A stretch of DNA of 36,210 nucleotides from Gammaproteobacteria bacterium (GCA_016191235.1 JACPOZ010000031.1:1-36210); one strand, 5' to 3'. Numbered from the stretch's first letter, positions 17,895 through 25,547 are shown. Numbers and translations are program-made. The notes: a model not told the origin generated them from the letters alone.

Positions 17895-18611
17895 TCACTC
17901 CACCCACCCTGGCACATGGCGGCGCGCTGTGCGCAGTTCGGCGTCGAGGGCTTTGTAGCCGGGTTCTTTTTTTTCCACCAGCGCCCAAAACTTCGGCGAA
18001 TGATTGAGCTGAATGGTGTGGCACAGTTCATGGACGAGTACGCAACGCACCAGCGGCGCGGGCAGGAACAGCAATTTATAGTTGAGGTTGATGTTTTTTT
18101 GGCGGGAGCAGCTTCCCCAGCGGGTTTTTTGTCCTCGGATACGCACTTGGCGAAAGGGCAGGGCGGTTTCACGGCTGATCTGTTCCAGCCAGGGCCGCAG
18201 GTGCGTTTGGCCTTTGCGTGCCAGCCACAGCCTCAGCACGGACTTGCGCAATGAGGTGTTGTCCACAGCACCGCGCACGATCAGCCGCGCACCATGACTT
18301 TGCGACAATGTCACGCGGCTTGACTCAACGGCCTGGTATTCGACCTGCCAGATCTCATCAATGGCATGCAACGCTATCGTATCGGGAAGGGTGTCGTGAG
18401 CGTTCGGTACTAGCCATTGCCGTTGTTCGTTGACCCGCTGCAGGGTCTTGTTAATCCATGCCTGTTTCTCATGCACCAGGATTGGAATGCGGCGATGATC
18501 AAAGCCACGCGGCACCACCACCTCCACCTGTCCCAGCGGCGAAATCTTCAGGCAGACGCGCCTTGCCTTGGCACTTTCCCGAATAGAGTATGCGGGTGAT
18601 TCTCTAATCAT
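17895..18611 (-). CDS. YgjP-like zinc metallopeptidase (DUF45/M48 type)
   Basis: A 238-residue cytoplasmic protein of the YgjP/DUF45 family. The zinc motif is HELCH followed by NHSPKFW, which supplies the third ligand. The upstream block RGQKTRWGSCS is the most typical mark of the family, together with LNYKLLFLPAPLVRCVLVHEL. The N-terminal half (about 1-110) has the usual beta-rich segment with RRVCLKISPLGQVEVVVPRG. The start at 18611 is an ATG with AGGA close by. The biological substrate of this family is poorly known. It is convergent with tsaC, and a palindromic repeat lies upstream of its start. Confidence 0.9.
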   Translation of the reverse strand: MIRESPAYSIRESAKARRVCLKISPLGQVEVVVPRGFDHRRIPILVHEKQAWINKTLQRVNEQRQWLVPNAHDTLPDTIALHAIDEIWQVEYQAVESSRVTLSQSHGARLIVRGAVDNTSLRKSVLRLWLARKGQTHLRPWLEQISRETALPFRQVRIRGQKTRWGSCSRQKNINLNYKLLFLPAPLVRCVLVHELCHTIQLNHSPKFWALVEKKEPGYKALDAELRTARRHVPGWVE

Positions 18612-18625
18612 CCTAAAAAACTCAG

Positions 18626-18756
18626 TTATCCACGAAATTCACGAAAAAACACGAAAATACTCAAACCCATATTGCTATATTGCTTATCACCCATCCGGTA
18701 AATTTCTAAAGCAACTCATCTTTTTGTTTCGTGCATTTCGTGTTTTTCGTGGATAA
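18626..18756. repeat. Intergenic inverted repeat with CACGAAA units
   Basis: The 131-base element starts with TTATCCACGAAATTCACGAA and ends with the near complement ending in TTTTTCGTGGATAA, so the ends form an imperfect palindrome of about 35 bases with a 60-base AT-rich centre. Within each arm the unit CACGAAA is itself repeated. A 62-codon open frame crosses it (18568-18756) but shows no family and is best seen as a by-product. It lies between the metallopeptidase and the cytochrome operon. Confidence 0.65.
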
Positions 18757-18778
18757 AAAGAGGTTTTAAGGATCATTA

Positions 18779-20110
18779 CTACCGCGCCGCCTCGCGTGTA
18801 TGCCTGATCTTCGGCCAATAGGTGTCGACGTTGAACGACGGGCTATGGGCTGGGGTGTGGCATTGCGCGCACATTTTTTCGCGTGGCCAATCGGCATTTC
18901 CCACAGGCTTCGTGCCACCTGAGGCAACGTGTGCCTGGGCAGGGCCATGACAGGACTCGCACTGCACATTGCTCAAATTGCCGGTAGTATCGTCGTCGAT
19001 GAAGCCGCCGGGCTTGTTGAACCCCACGGTGTGACAGACGATGCAGTTGGGATCGAACGCCTTGTTGACCCGGCGCAGCGTGCCATAGGCATGGGCGTGA
19101 CGGCTGGCGTGCCAGATCTTGTGCTGCCCGGCATGGCAGCTTTGGCAGGCCTGCGCTCCGGCATAAGGACTCTCGCCCGCCTGCTGCGCCTTGGTGATCT
19201 TTACGCTCTTTTGATAATCCGCCTCGACCTGGGTGTTGTATTGCTTGTACCAGGCCTTCAGGCGCGGCGCGTCGGGGATAGTTTTGGGCAGCGGGATGAT
19301 CTTGTGCTTCCAGGACTGAATTGCCCCCGCGCTGTCCAGCGCGATGTCGAGCCGTCCCAGGCGCATGCCGCGCGATCCCGGTTGCAATACCAGGGTGTTG
19401 TCCACCTTTTTCGGTTCGCTGTATTTTTCATAGGCGGAGCGGATCAACAGGATGTCCACCTGCTGCAACGGCAACAGGCGGCGCGCGTCATCCAGAGTTA
19501 ATGTAGTGGCCAGCACCGTGAGCGCACCGCCTTGCTTGGCGTGTTGCAGGGCGGGTGCCAGCGCTGAGCCGTCGCTGCCCGGCGCTGTCATCGTGTGGAC
19601 TCCACCCATCTGCTGGAGAGGCGACTCGCGGGGGTCTATCCAGCTAAAAAAGGCCAGTGTCCTGCCGTTGCGTGTGATGTCCCGTTCGGTCTGGAAGGCG
19701 GCATCGCTCCAGTTGCTCGCCACCCACGGCAGCGTATCATGCTTGATGAAATCCGTGCCGTAGGCGAGATCCGTCCATTGCACGCCAAGGGCGTCATAGT
19801 TGAGCATCTTGATGCCCTTGAGGATGTATTCCCCGGTGAGCCGGTCATGCCCCGACTCGCTGCGCAAGAAGCCACCGGACGAGACCAGGAACAGGCCAGG
19901 TTTTTCCTTGCGTAAACGGTTAATCATGGTGGCCTGGCGCCGGATGCCGCCGAAATCCCCCTCCAGGCTGCACCCGCAGGGCTCCAGCTCGCCGTCGAGA
20001 TTGCCGGTATAGACGAGAGTGATTCCGTTCTTTCCCGCCGCATGGGCCTGGCTGCTGAACAGCAGCACGAATGCCAGCCCGAAGAAAATAGCCATGACGC
20101 TTTTTTTCAT
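18779..20110 (-). CDS. Exported 5'-nucleotidase-like domain fused to a tetraheme cytochrome c
   Basis: A 443-residue protein with a signal peptide (cleavage near QAHA at about 24). Residues 29-280 resemble a 5'-nucleotidase/UshA-type phosphoesterase, with GNLDGELEPCGC and GGIRRQATMINRLR. The expected metal ligands are missing: DxH is replaced by GNLDG, and I see no GDxxxxS, NHE or GHxH. The C-terminal part (about 315-443) has four CxxCH heme motifs at 322, 356, 384 and 414, with extra His residues (WHASRHAHA, His394, His422) suited to bis-His ligation, as in cytochrome c554-type domains. The start is the ATG at 20110; a TTG at 20128 is less likely. It is the last gene of a four-gene minus-strand run. 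I infer periplasmic electron transfer rather than phosphatase activity. Confidence 0.85.
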   Translation of the reverse strand: MKKSVMAIFFGLAFVLLFSSQAHAAGKNGITLVYTGNLDGELEPCGCSLEGDFGGIRRQATMINRLRKEKPGLFLVSSGGFLRSESGHDRLTGEYILKGIKMLNYDALGVQWTDLAYGTDFIKHDTLPWVASNWSDAAFQTERDITRNGRTLAFFSWIDPRESPLQQMGGVHTMTAPGSDGSALAPALQHAKQGGALTVLATTLTLDDARRLLPLQQVDILLIRSAYEKYSEPKKVDNTLVLQPGSRGMRLGRLDIALDSAGAIQSWKHKIIPLPKTIPDAPRLKAWYKQYNTQVEADYQKSVKITKAQQAGESPYAGAQACQSCHAGQHKIWHASRHAHAYGTLRRVNKAFDPNCIVCHTVGFNKPGGFIDDDTTGNLSNVQCESCHGPAQAHVASGGTKPVGNADWPREKMCAQCHTPAHSPSFNVDTYWPKIRHTREAAR

Positions 20111-20195
20111 GATGTTCCCGCTAGTCAAGAGTGAGGCCCCTATCAGCTATTCACTCTATTATCGTGGTTTGCGGCAGGGGAGGGAAGGGAAGAGG

Positions 20196-20735
20196 TTAGT
20201 GTTGTGTGCCTTTGCCGCCGCGCACCAAGCGAACGAAGCGCGCTTCCCCTTTGTCACCGGCGGTTGCGCCCTCCGGGCCGAAACTCAGGATATAGGCGTC
20301 ATTGTCAAAACCCTTGCGCGGCGTGGCGGACCAGAACGGGGCGGCGGGGGTGGCCGGGAAGAGTGTCAGGTTGATGCGGGGATCGGCGCACTGCCGCTCC
20401 GCGATCATGGCCAGCTCGGGGATGTGGGGGACGCGCCAGTCGCTATGCTTTGCATAGCCCCCCTTTTTGTTGAGTTGATTGGCCGCATCCAGGGCACCCT
20501 GCCAGGTATAGCCACCCGGCATGCCCTTGCATGTCGCGCCATCCCAGCTTTGATCCAGTGCGCAACGCATCCAGGTTAGCCCCGACTGGCTGTCGGTTAG
20601 CGTGCCATCGCCATTATCCTTGAAGCGCTCGGTGGGTGTGGACATGGGACGGGATCCCGTATCGCAGGTATAACTCCAGGCTGGCGCGGTGCAAGCCACT
20701 GCCGCGCACAGGAAGAAGAGGTGTTTTGCCGCCAT
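20196..20735 (-). CDS. Exported DUF1566 (Lcl-like) protein
   Basis: A 179-residue exported protein. A signal peptide ends at about residue 21 (APAWS). The rest is one DUF1566-type domain: FKDNGDGTLTDSQSGLTWMRC, then WQGALDAANQLNKKGGYAKHSDWRVPHIPELAMI, which carries the usual DWRLPT-like core, and FWSATP and ARFVRLVRGG near the end. The domain is found in surface and lectin-like proteins, and its activity is mostly unknown. The start at 20735 has AAGGAG upstream and leads directly into the signal peptide; the open frame extends further up without good reason. Its place between two cytochrome genes suggests an accessory role in the same periplasmic system. Confidence 0.85.
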   Translation of the reverse strand: MAAKHLFFLCAAVACTAPAWSYTCDTGSRPMSTPTERFKDNGDGTLTDSQSGLTWMRCALDQSWDGATCKGMPGGYTWQGALDAANQLNKKGGYAKHSDWRVPHIPELAMIAERQCADPRINLTLFPATPAAPFWSATPRKGFDNDAYILSFGPEGATAGDKGEARFVRLVRGGKGTQH

Positions 20736-20814
20736 AATCCGACTCCTTGGTATTCGTTCTTCAAGAAAAAGGCCGCCCATGACCGTGAAGCGGGCGGCCT
20801 CTGGTTTGGCAGGA

Positions 20815-21297
20815 TTATGGATAGCCCGCCCCGCTGCGCACTTCGACCGGCGGATGCTGCTTGGTATTCTCGCCTGGTTTGAGCTTGAAGCCACGGTGCA
20901 TGTAGAAGGCATAGGCCTCCAGCGCCTTCATTTCCTTACTGTTGGCGTCCAGCGCCTGTCCTTCCAGCGGCACCTGAATGCACCAGTTGATCATGTCGCG
21001 CAGTGGAATCACCTGTCCCAGATTGGCCTGCCACTTGGGGAAGGTGTGGGGATTGGACGCCGCCGCATCCGGGTGGCAATTGGCGCAGGCCAGCCCGTTT
21101 TTGCCGAGCTTGGCGCTATGCCACAGGTCATCGCCCTCTTTTACAGTCGCCATGAGGTCTTTGTACTGGGCCGCCAGCTCGTCCTGGGTAAACGGCTTTC
21201 TGGCCTGCGCGGGTTCGATGGCAAGAAAGGCAAAGGAAACGATAGCGACGGTGGTGCCGGTGAACGCGAATAAACGGCCTTTGGTGTTTGATTTCAT
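20815..21297 (-). CDS. Exported monoheme cytochrome c, SoxA/TsdA-like
   Basis: A 160-residue exported cytochrome. The signal sequence ends near AQA at about residue 32. One heme motif CANCH is at 71-75. The segment PKWQANLGQVIPLRDMINWC and the following EGQALDANSKEMKALEAYAFYM resemble the second half of SoxA and TsdA domains, where an RINxC-type segment carries a Cys that can ligate heme or bind sulfur; here the Cys is residue 106. I therefore read it as a sulfur-chemistry-type cytochrome with moderate certainty. AAGGAGG overlaps the stop of the upstream phosphoesterase gene and sits seven bases before the ATG at 21297, so that ATG is preferred over the one at 21303. Confidence 0.82.
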   Translation of the reverse strand: MKSNTKGRLFAFTGTTVAIVSFAFLAIEPAQARKPFTQDELAAQYKDLMATVKEGDDLWHSAKLGKNGLACANCHPDAAASNPHTFPKWQANLGQVIPLRDMINWCIQVPLEGQALDANSKEMKALEAYAFYMHRGFKLKPGENTKQHPPVEVRSGAGYP

Positions 21298-21309
21298 TGA
21301 CATGCCTCC

Positions 21310-22326
21310 TTAAAGTTTGACGCCTTTTTTGACGCCTTCCGGCAGAAGATCCGCCCACGTATCATAATGCAGCGCACCGGCGAATTCCTTTTCCAGGTCA
21401 ATGTATTGCGTACCCAGGCCGTCCAGAATGTCGCCTGGATCGACGCGATTCATCTTGATGTCGGGGAAGGGCAGTTCGACGCCAGGGTAGGGCCAGGGCC
21501 AGGAGGTAGACAGGGTGCCCACGGAGGACAGGTTGCCTATCCGGTTATACACTACCTGATGCACATGACCGTGGAATGCCATCACCCGTTCGAAGCCGGA
21601 AAGGATCTCGCGGATTTGCGGCGCGTCCTCGGTTTGGAAGTTCCAGCGCGGGTAATAATCCCACAGCGGCGAATGAGTGAAGACAACCACCGGGGTATCG
21701 GGCTTGAGTTTTTTGACGTCTTTCTTCAACCATTCAAGCTGCTCTTCACGGACACCCCACAGGCCACAATGATGGCACTCCAGTTCCTCCATGAAGCCCA
21801 TTCTTTCATCCGGCGTCAGACCCTTCATCGTCCAAAAATCGCGCACCAGAATAGAGTTCATGCCGATAAAGTGAACCCCTTTGTGATCGAAGGACCAGGT
21901 CGGTCCGCCGAACAGGTCGCGCCATGCCTGGCCCATGTCCAGATACCAGTCGTGTTCGCCGGGGATAACCTTGAGTGGCACTTTTAGCTTGGAGAGTATC
22001 CGCTTACCCTTCTCCAGTTCGGTACGTTTGCCTGATTGACCGATGTCGCCGAGATAGACGACAAAATCCGGCAGGGGATTCATGTTGTTGACGTCATCGA
22101 CAGCCTTTTTCAGGATACCGTCGAACTTGTGATCAGGGATGTCGTAGAGATGCGCATCGGTCAGGATCGCAAACCGGAACGGTGTAAGCCGGCTGTTGCC
22201 CGCGGCCTCTGCGACCTGCACCATGCCGAAGGAAACCCCTGCGGCGCTGGCTACCAGGGTCGCCAGTCCCGCCTTGCCCGTGATGCCCAGAAATTCTCTT
22301 CTGTTCATTTTGCTGAAATCAGTCAT
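21310..22326 (-). CDS. Tat-exported calcineurin-like metallophosphoesterase
   Basis: A 338-residue protein with a twin-arginine type signal (NRREFLG followed by a hydrophobic stretch to about residue 38). The phosphoesterase metal motifs are complete: TDAHLYD (DxH), YLGDIG (GD), PGEHDWY (in place of GNHD), FTHSPLWDY and HGHVH (GHxH). The core should bind a two-metal centre in the periplasm. A CHHC pair (HCGLWG region, ECHHCG) is unusual. The start at 22326 has GAGGAGGAGC upstream. It is the first gene of a four-gene operon with cytochromes; the next gene begins 12 bases after its stop. The substrate is unknown. Tat export together with a SoxA-like cytochrome recalls the SoxB phosphoesterase fold, but this is not SoxB. 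Confidence 0.88.
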   Translation of the reverse strand: MTDFSKMNRREFLGITGKAGLATLVASAAGVSFGMVQVAEAAGNSRLTPFRFAILTDAHLYDIPDHKFDGILKKAVDDVNNMNPLPDFVVYLGDIGQSGKRTELEKGKRILSKLKVPLKVIPGEHDWYLDMGQAWRDLFGGPTWSFDHKGVHFIGMNSILVRDFWTMKGLTPDERMGFMEELECHHCGLWGVREEQLEWLKKDVKKLKPDTPVVVFTHSPLWDYYPRWNFQTEDAPQIREILSGFERVMAFHGHVHQVVYNRIGNLSSVGTLSTSWPWPYPGVELPFPDIKMNRVDPGDILDGLGTQYIDLEKEFAGALHYDTWADLLPEGVKKGVKL

Positions 22327-22438
22327 TGCAGTGCTCCTCCTCTATAGCTGTGGGGTGTAAATCCTTTAGCGGCATCTTTTTACTTAATCTTTAGTCTTGG
22401 TCTTAATCTAAATATATTATTGCTCAAAAGACAGCAAT

Positions 22439-22472
22439 GCCACCACCGATCTACCTTGGGATAGATGGTGGC
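22439..22472. other. Hairpin in the upstream region of the cytochrome operon
   Basis: GCCACCA..TCTA and TAGATGGTGGC form an 11-base stem with a four-base bulge and an eight-base loop, followed on the plus strand by seven A. It lies 113 bases upstream of the phosphoesterase start. It could be an operator or mRNA leader structure, and I cannot tell which. Confidence 0.4.
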
Positions 22473-22516
22473 AAAAAAATGTTCCGGCAAGTTGCTGAGT
22501 CCACCGAACCCATTAA

Positions 22517-22545
22517 AGGAAGCTCTGGTTTATTCAGAGCCTCCT
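22517..22545 (-). terminator. Possible terminator downstream of mtnC
   Basis: On the minus strand AGGAGGCTCTG and CAGAGCTTCCT form an 11-pair stem (one wobble pair) with a seven-base loop, followed by TTTAAT. It starts 20 bases after the mtnC stop and would separate mtnC from the cytochrome operon. The T-run is short, so efficiency is uncertain. Confidence 0.5.
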
Positions 22546-22564
22546 AAAATAAGTGCGGTTTTGA

Positions 22565-23257
22565 CTATACGCTTTTTTTGCCGGCGGTCAATAAACCATC
22601 AAAAGTCGCAACCTGCCGATGCTCCGCCGCCGCATCGAGTGTACCTTCCCGCACCAGCCACACCGTCTGCATCCCCGCCGCGTGAGCCGCATCGAGCTCT
22701 TCCTTGATGTCGGAGAGGAACAGGATTTCGCTGGGATCGGTGTCGATGGCCTCTGCGATGGCGTGATAGGAGGCCGCCTCTCGTTTGTTGCCCACTGTGG
22801 TGTCGAAATACCCGGAAAATAGCGGCGTCAGGTCGCCATATTCGGTGTGCGCGAAAAGCAGTTTTTGAGCATGGACGGAGCCGGAGGAAAAGACATAGAG
22901 TTTTATGTCCTGGTTTTCCCACTCTCTGAGTTTACGCACGGCATCTTCATAGACGTGGCCCTTGAAGGCGCCGCGCCGGTAGCCGTCCTCCCAGATCATT
23001 CCCTGCAGAGCCTTGAGGGGCGTGATCTTTTTGTCCTCATCAATCCAGCGGATGAGCTGCTCGATGACCTGATTGTCGCTAAGGTCACGTTCCACAATAT
23101 GCTTTACGTCGTTCAACAGCTTGCGTACCGCCGCATCATGCGCATGATCGCGCACAAAATCCGCCATGCGTTCCCTGGCATAGGGGAAAAGCACATCTTT
23201 TACGAAGGACAGCGAGGAGGTGGTGCCTTCGATATCGGTGAGGATAGCTTTGATCAC
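22565..23257 (-). CDS. mtnC: Enolase-phosphatase E1 (acireductone synthase)
   Basis: A 230-residue HAD-family enzyme of the methionine salvage pathway. It enolises and dephosphorylates 2,3-diketo-5-methylthiopentyl-1-phosphate to acireductone. The family marks are TDIEGTTSS at 7-15 (nucleophile Asp with the MtnC-type Glu), FSSGSVHAQKLLF, YFDTTVGNKREAASY and FLSDIKEELDAAHAAGM. Full length. The start is a GTG at 23257 with CAGGAA a few bases upstream. No other salvage genes (mtnA, mtnB, mtnD) are in the window. It lies just downstream of tRNA-Met on the same strand. Confidence 0.95.
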   Translation of the reverse strand: MIKAILTDIEGTTSSLSFVKDVLFPYARERMADFVRDHAHDAAVRKLLNDVKHIVERDLSDNQVIEQLIRWIDEDKKITPLKALQGMIWEDGYRRGAFKGHVYEDAVRKLREWENQDIKLYVFSSGSVHAQKLLFAHTEYGDLTPLFSGYFDTTVGNKREAASYHAIAEAIDTDPSEILFLSDIKEELDAAHAAGMQTVWLVREGTLDAAAEHRQVATFDGLLTAGKKSV

Positions 23258-23305
23258 GTGTGATTCCTGAACTCCATGATGATGGATCCGGATTTTTTAG
23301 GAATG

Positions 23306-23382
23306 TGGTGGCTACGGGTGGACTCGAACCACCGACCTCAGCATTATGAGTGCCGCGCTCTAACCAGCTGAGCTACGTAGCC
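23306..23382 (-). tRNA. tRNA-Met (anticodon CAT, elongator type)
   Basis: A full cloverleaf of 77 bases. The acceptor GGCTACG pairs with CGTAGCC, there is a D-loop AGCTGGTTAGAGC and an anticodon loop CTCATAA with anticodon CAT, a T-arm GGTGGTTCGAGTCCACC, discriminator A and an encoded CCA. The acceptor and anticodon stem are close to E. coli elongator tRNA-Met. The accessory region begins on its 5' side. Confidence 0.95.
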
Positions 23383-23705
23383 ATTTTATCAAACGGGAAT
23401 TTACAAGCAGCAAGTCTCAGGTAACCATGAGCCAAGCACTAGCGGGCGGAGATTATAACCTCTTTTCCTGCGTCTGCCCACCCAGATTTGGTAATTTTCT
23501 TGATGCTCAGGGTCATGCCTGAAATGACGAGTCGGCGCTGAAATTTCTCGTAGATCAGGCCAGCGGCGATTTTTTTGATTAGCGGGGGAGTGACGAGAAA
23601 GCCCGCAATGCTGAAAAGCACCAGTTCGCAGGTCGGGTTACGCTGCGCTAACCCGACCTACGGACTGGGTCATGCCCGGCGCGGATCAGCCAGGTTGCCA
23701 TTGCA
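23383..23705. other. Non-coding or decayed stretch at the edge of the accessory region
   Basis: No convincing gene. It contains one REP palindrome and a 60-codon minus-strand frame (23439-23621) that runs on through the REP. That frame has no recognisable domain or ribosome-binding site. The rest is probably decayed sequence left by rearrangement. Confidence 0.5.
23630..23659. repeat. REP palindrome, copy 1
   Basis: AGGTCGGGTTA and TAACCCGACCT form an 11-base perfect stem around the loop CGCTGCGC. The same element occurs at 25522 (inverted) and 26122. It lies 46 bases past the stop of the methyltransferase C-terminal remnant. Confidence 0.9.
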
Positions 23706-23855
23706 TCACCCGACATTCACCGGCACCAGTACCATGGTGTCATTGCCGAAGATGTCGATCACCTTCACCGCCACGGTGTGGCGGCCTTTTGCTGCATAGG
23801 TGGGTTGGCCATGGGGGGTTGCCCGTGGGATGCGAGACAGTCAGGCCGTCATGAA
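23706..23855 (-). pseudogene. C-terminal remnant, probably of a DNA methyltransferase
   Basis: On the minus strand a reading frame ends AAKGRHTVAVKVIDIFGNDT followed by MVLVPVNVG and a stop at 23706-23708. The VKVxDIFGNDT ending is one I associate with adenine-specific methyltransferases of the Mod type and related restriction proteins. Upstream of it, sense-like sequence (GLTVSHPTGNPPWPT) continues in another frame, so a frameshift is likely, and stops appear soon after. It overlaps the end of the AAA ATPase gene by a few bases. The matching N-terminus may be the fragment at 26159-26251. Assignment is by memory of the motif only. Confidence 0.45.
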
Positions 23856-25054
23856 GGCATATTGCCGGTTTTCTGCACGCTGTCCGGCATGATGCGCTTC
23901 ATGAATTCGCCGAACAACGGTACGGTGAATGCGGTATCTCCATGTGCCGGGCTGTAGATCATGCCCTTCTTGATCAGGCTATTGCGGGTCGGCGCCACGC
24001 TCTGCACTTTGACGCCCAGCCGTTCTGCAATATCTCCCGACCGTTGCGAACCCTCGCCCAAGTCGGCTAGCGCGCGCAGATAATCCTTTTCGCGCGGAGT
24101 CAGGCGGTCGAACCGGACGCGAAAGAAGTTGGCGTCGAGCCGTTTGATGGATTCCTGCGTGGCCTGCCGGATGACGTCGATTTCAATCGGTGATTGGGCG
24201 GCAAGGTTCCACGCCTGATAGCCCCACTCCTGCAGAAAATAGGGATAGCCCTGGGTCTGACGAATGATTTCAGTCAACGATTCTCTGGTAAAACGAACAC
24301 CCTGTTCCGTAACCGGCTCCTGCAACGCGGCAGCGGCGTCTTCCGGTTGGAGTGGACCGAGTTCGGGGAACTGGAACAGGCGTTCGGCGTAGGATTTGGA
24401 TCGGCCGGACAGCGCCACGAGTTGTGGCAACCCGGCCCCGACCAACACCACGGGCAACTGCCGCTGTGATATCTGGTGCATCGCCATGATTAGCGCGCTG
24501 AGTTCGTCCTCGCCCAGATATTGGAGTTCATCGACAATGAGCGCGATTGCGGTTCCACGATCGGCTGCGGCCTCGCCCAACGCGATAAACAACGACGAAA
24601 GATCGGATTCGAGATCGCCGCTGTCCGCGATGCCGGGTTCGGCGTCAATGTCGATACCGATTTCAATATCCTGGTACTTGAGCTTCACACCGTTGAAAAA
24701 ACTCTTGAGCACGCGTAGACCGCGCTTGGCCTTCTCGCTGACATTGGCCATCCGGTCCAACGTGATCAGCAACTGGCGCAGCGGCGGCAACAACAATGCG
24801 GCAAGCGGCTTGTTTTCGTGTGCCTCAATGAAGACTGTCCGGTATTCCATCTGCTCCGCGAGTTCGCGAATCCTGTTCAGCAACACAGTTTTGCCGACAC
24901 CGCGGAGTCCGATAATCAGCAGACTTCGTTCAGGCCGGCCCGCCTTGATACGTCCCAAGGTAATGCGAGCCTGCTCCAGAATCTGGGCTCGACCGGCGAG
25001 CTCGGGTGGCGGTGAGCCCGCACCCGGCGAGAAAGGGTTATGTAGAGGGTCCAT
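23849..25054 (-). CDS. AAA-family ATPase with C-terminal winged helix
   Basis: A 401-residue ATPase of the AAA_16/ORC-like type. The Walker A is GLRGVGKT at 49-56, the Walker B ALIVDELQ at 171-178, and a sensor-like VVLVGAGLP at 202-210. The C-terminal part (about 315-380) looks like a winged helix: LTPREKDYLRALADL, then SGDIAERLGVKVQSVAPTRNSL. The start at 25054 (MDPLHNPFSPG) fits the family, whose N-terminus reads NPFxPG before the nucleotide fold. Such stand-alone ATPases are common in accessory regions, and their role is not known. It sits between broken restriction genes on both sides but is itself intact. Confidence 0.85.
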   Translation of the reverse strand: MDPLHNPFSPGAGSPPPELAGRAQILEQARITLGRIKAGRPERSLLIIGLRGVGKTVLLNRIRELAEQMEYRTVFIEAHENKPLAALLLPPLRQLLITLDRMANVSEKAKRGLRVLKSFFNGVKLKYQDIEIGIDIDAEPGIADSGDLESDLSSLFIALGEAAADRGTAIALIVDELQYLGEDELSALIMAMHQISQRQLPVVLVGAGLPQLVALSGRSKSYAERLFQFPELGPLQPEDAAAALQEPVTEQGVRFTRESLTEIIRQTQGYPYFLQEWGYQAWNLAAQSPIEIDVIRQATQESIKRLDANFFRVRFDRLTPREKDYLRALADLGEGSQRSGDIAERLGVKVQSVAPTRNSLIKKGMIYSPAHGDTAFTVPLFGEFMKRIMPDSVQKTGNMPS

Positions 25055-25115
25055 ATTGATAGAGTTTAATCAAGGTTATCATTATTTGTCCATACATTAA
25101 TAACCAATGGTAATA

Positions 25116-25514
25116 TTAATTTATTTCCCAGCCTTCTTCCTCATGGCATGGTGATAGCGCCTGATGCAGCACCGCTTCGAGCAGGCGGCGGCTGTCGGAT
25201 TGGGCGGTGGTGAGCTGGGTTTCCAGTTGGTCGCATAGGGCCATCAGTTCATTGACCTTGGCGACGATGCGGTGTTGTTCGGCGAGGGGTGGCAACGCGA
25301 TAGGGATGCCATTCATCTTTGGCTGAGCTGTGCCAGTGACGTAGGGCTTCAGGTCAATCGCATTTATGTGCAATTCAATAAATCGAAGGAACTCTTCAGA
25401 AATGCCATCAAGCACATGAGCATGGTTATTAACCCAATATTGTCCCCGAGCAATAAATGCAATTGGGGTCGAGCGACTGATAAGGTTTGCTCCATCCTCC
25501 CCAATAAGAAGCAG
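25116..25514 (-). pseudogene. hsdS: C-terminal fragment of Type I restriction specificity subunit
   Basis: About 130 residues from the last part of HsdS: LIGEDGANLISRSTPIAFIA, then YWVNNHAHVL, the PLPPLAEQHRI-like block (ALPPLAEQHRIVAKVNELMA) and the coiled-coil helix that connects to HsdM. A normal HsdS has about 400 residues and two recognition domains; only the second half of domain 2 is here. The open frame (up to 25583) continues upstream only through the REP element at 25522, whose translated reading (VGLRCANPTYEL) replaces the missing part. No hsdM or hsdR is seen. I infer truncation by a REP-linked event. Confidence 0.8.
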
Positions 25515-25521
25515 TTCGTAG

Positions 25522-25547
25522 GTCGGGTTAGCGCAGCGTAACCCGAC
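25522..25547. repeat. REP palindrome, copy 2 (inverted)
   Basis: GTCGGGTTA and TAACCCGAC with the loop GCGCAGCG, the reverse complement of copies 1 and 3. It lies 3' of the RAYT gene and at the break of the hsdS fragment. With copy 3 it brackets the transposase gene in inverted orientation. Confidence 0.9.

Noticed and set aside
18568-18756. A 62-codon plus-strand frame
   Set aside because: It is written across the CACGAAA inverted repeat and has no ribosome-binding site or family.
23439-23621. A 60-codon minus-strand frame with a hydrophobic start
   Set aside because: It runs on through REP copy 1 without a natural start, and no domain or ribosome-binding site is visible. It may be decayed sequence.
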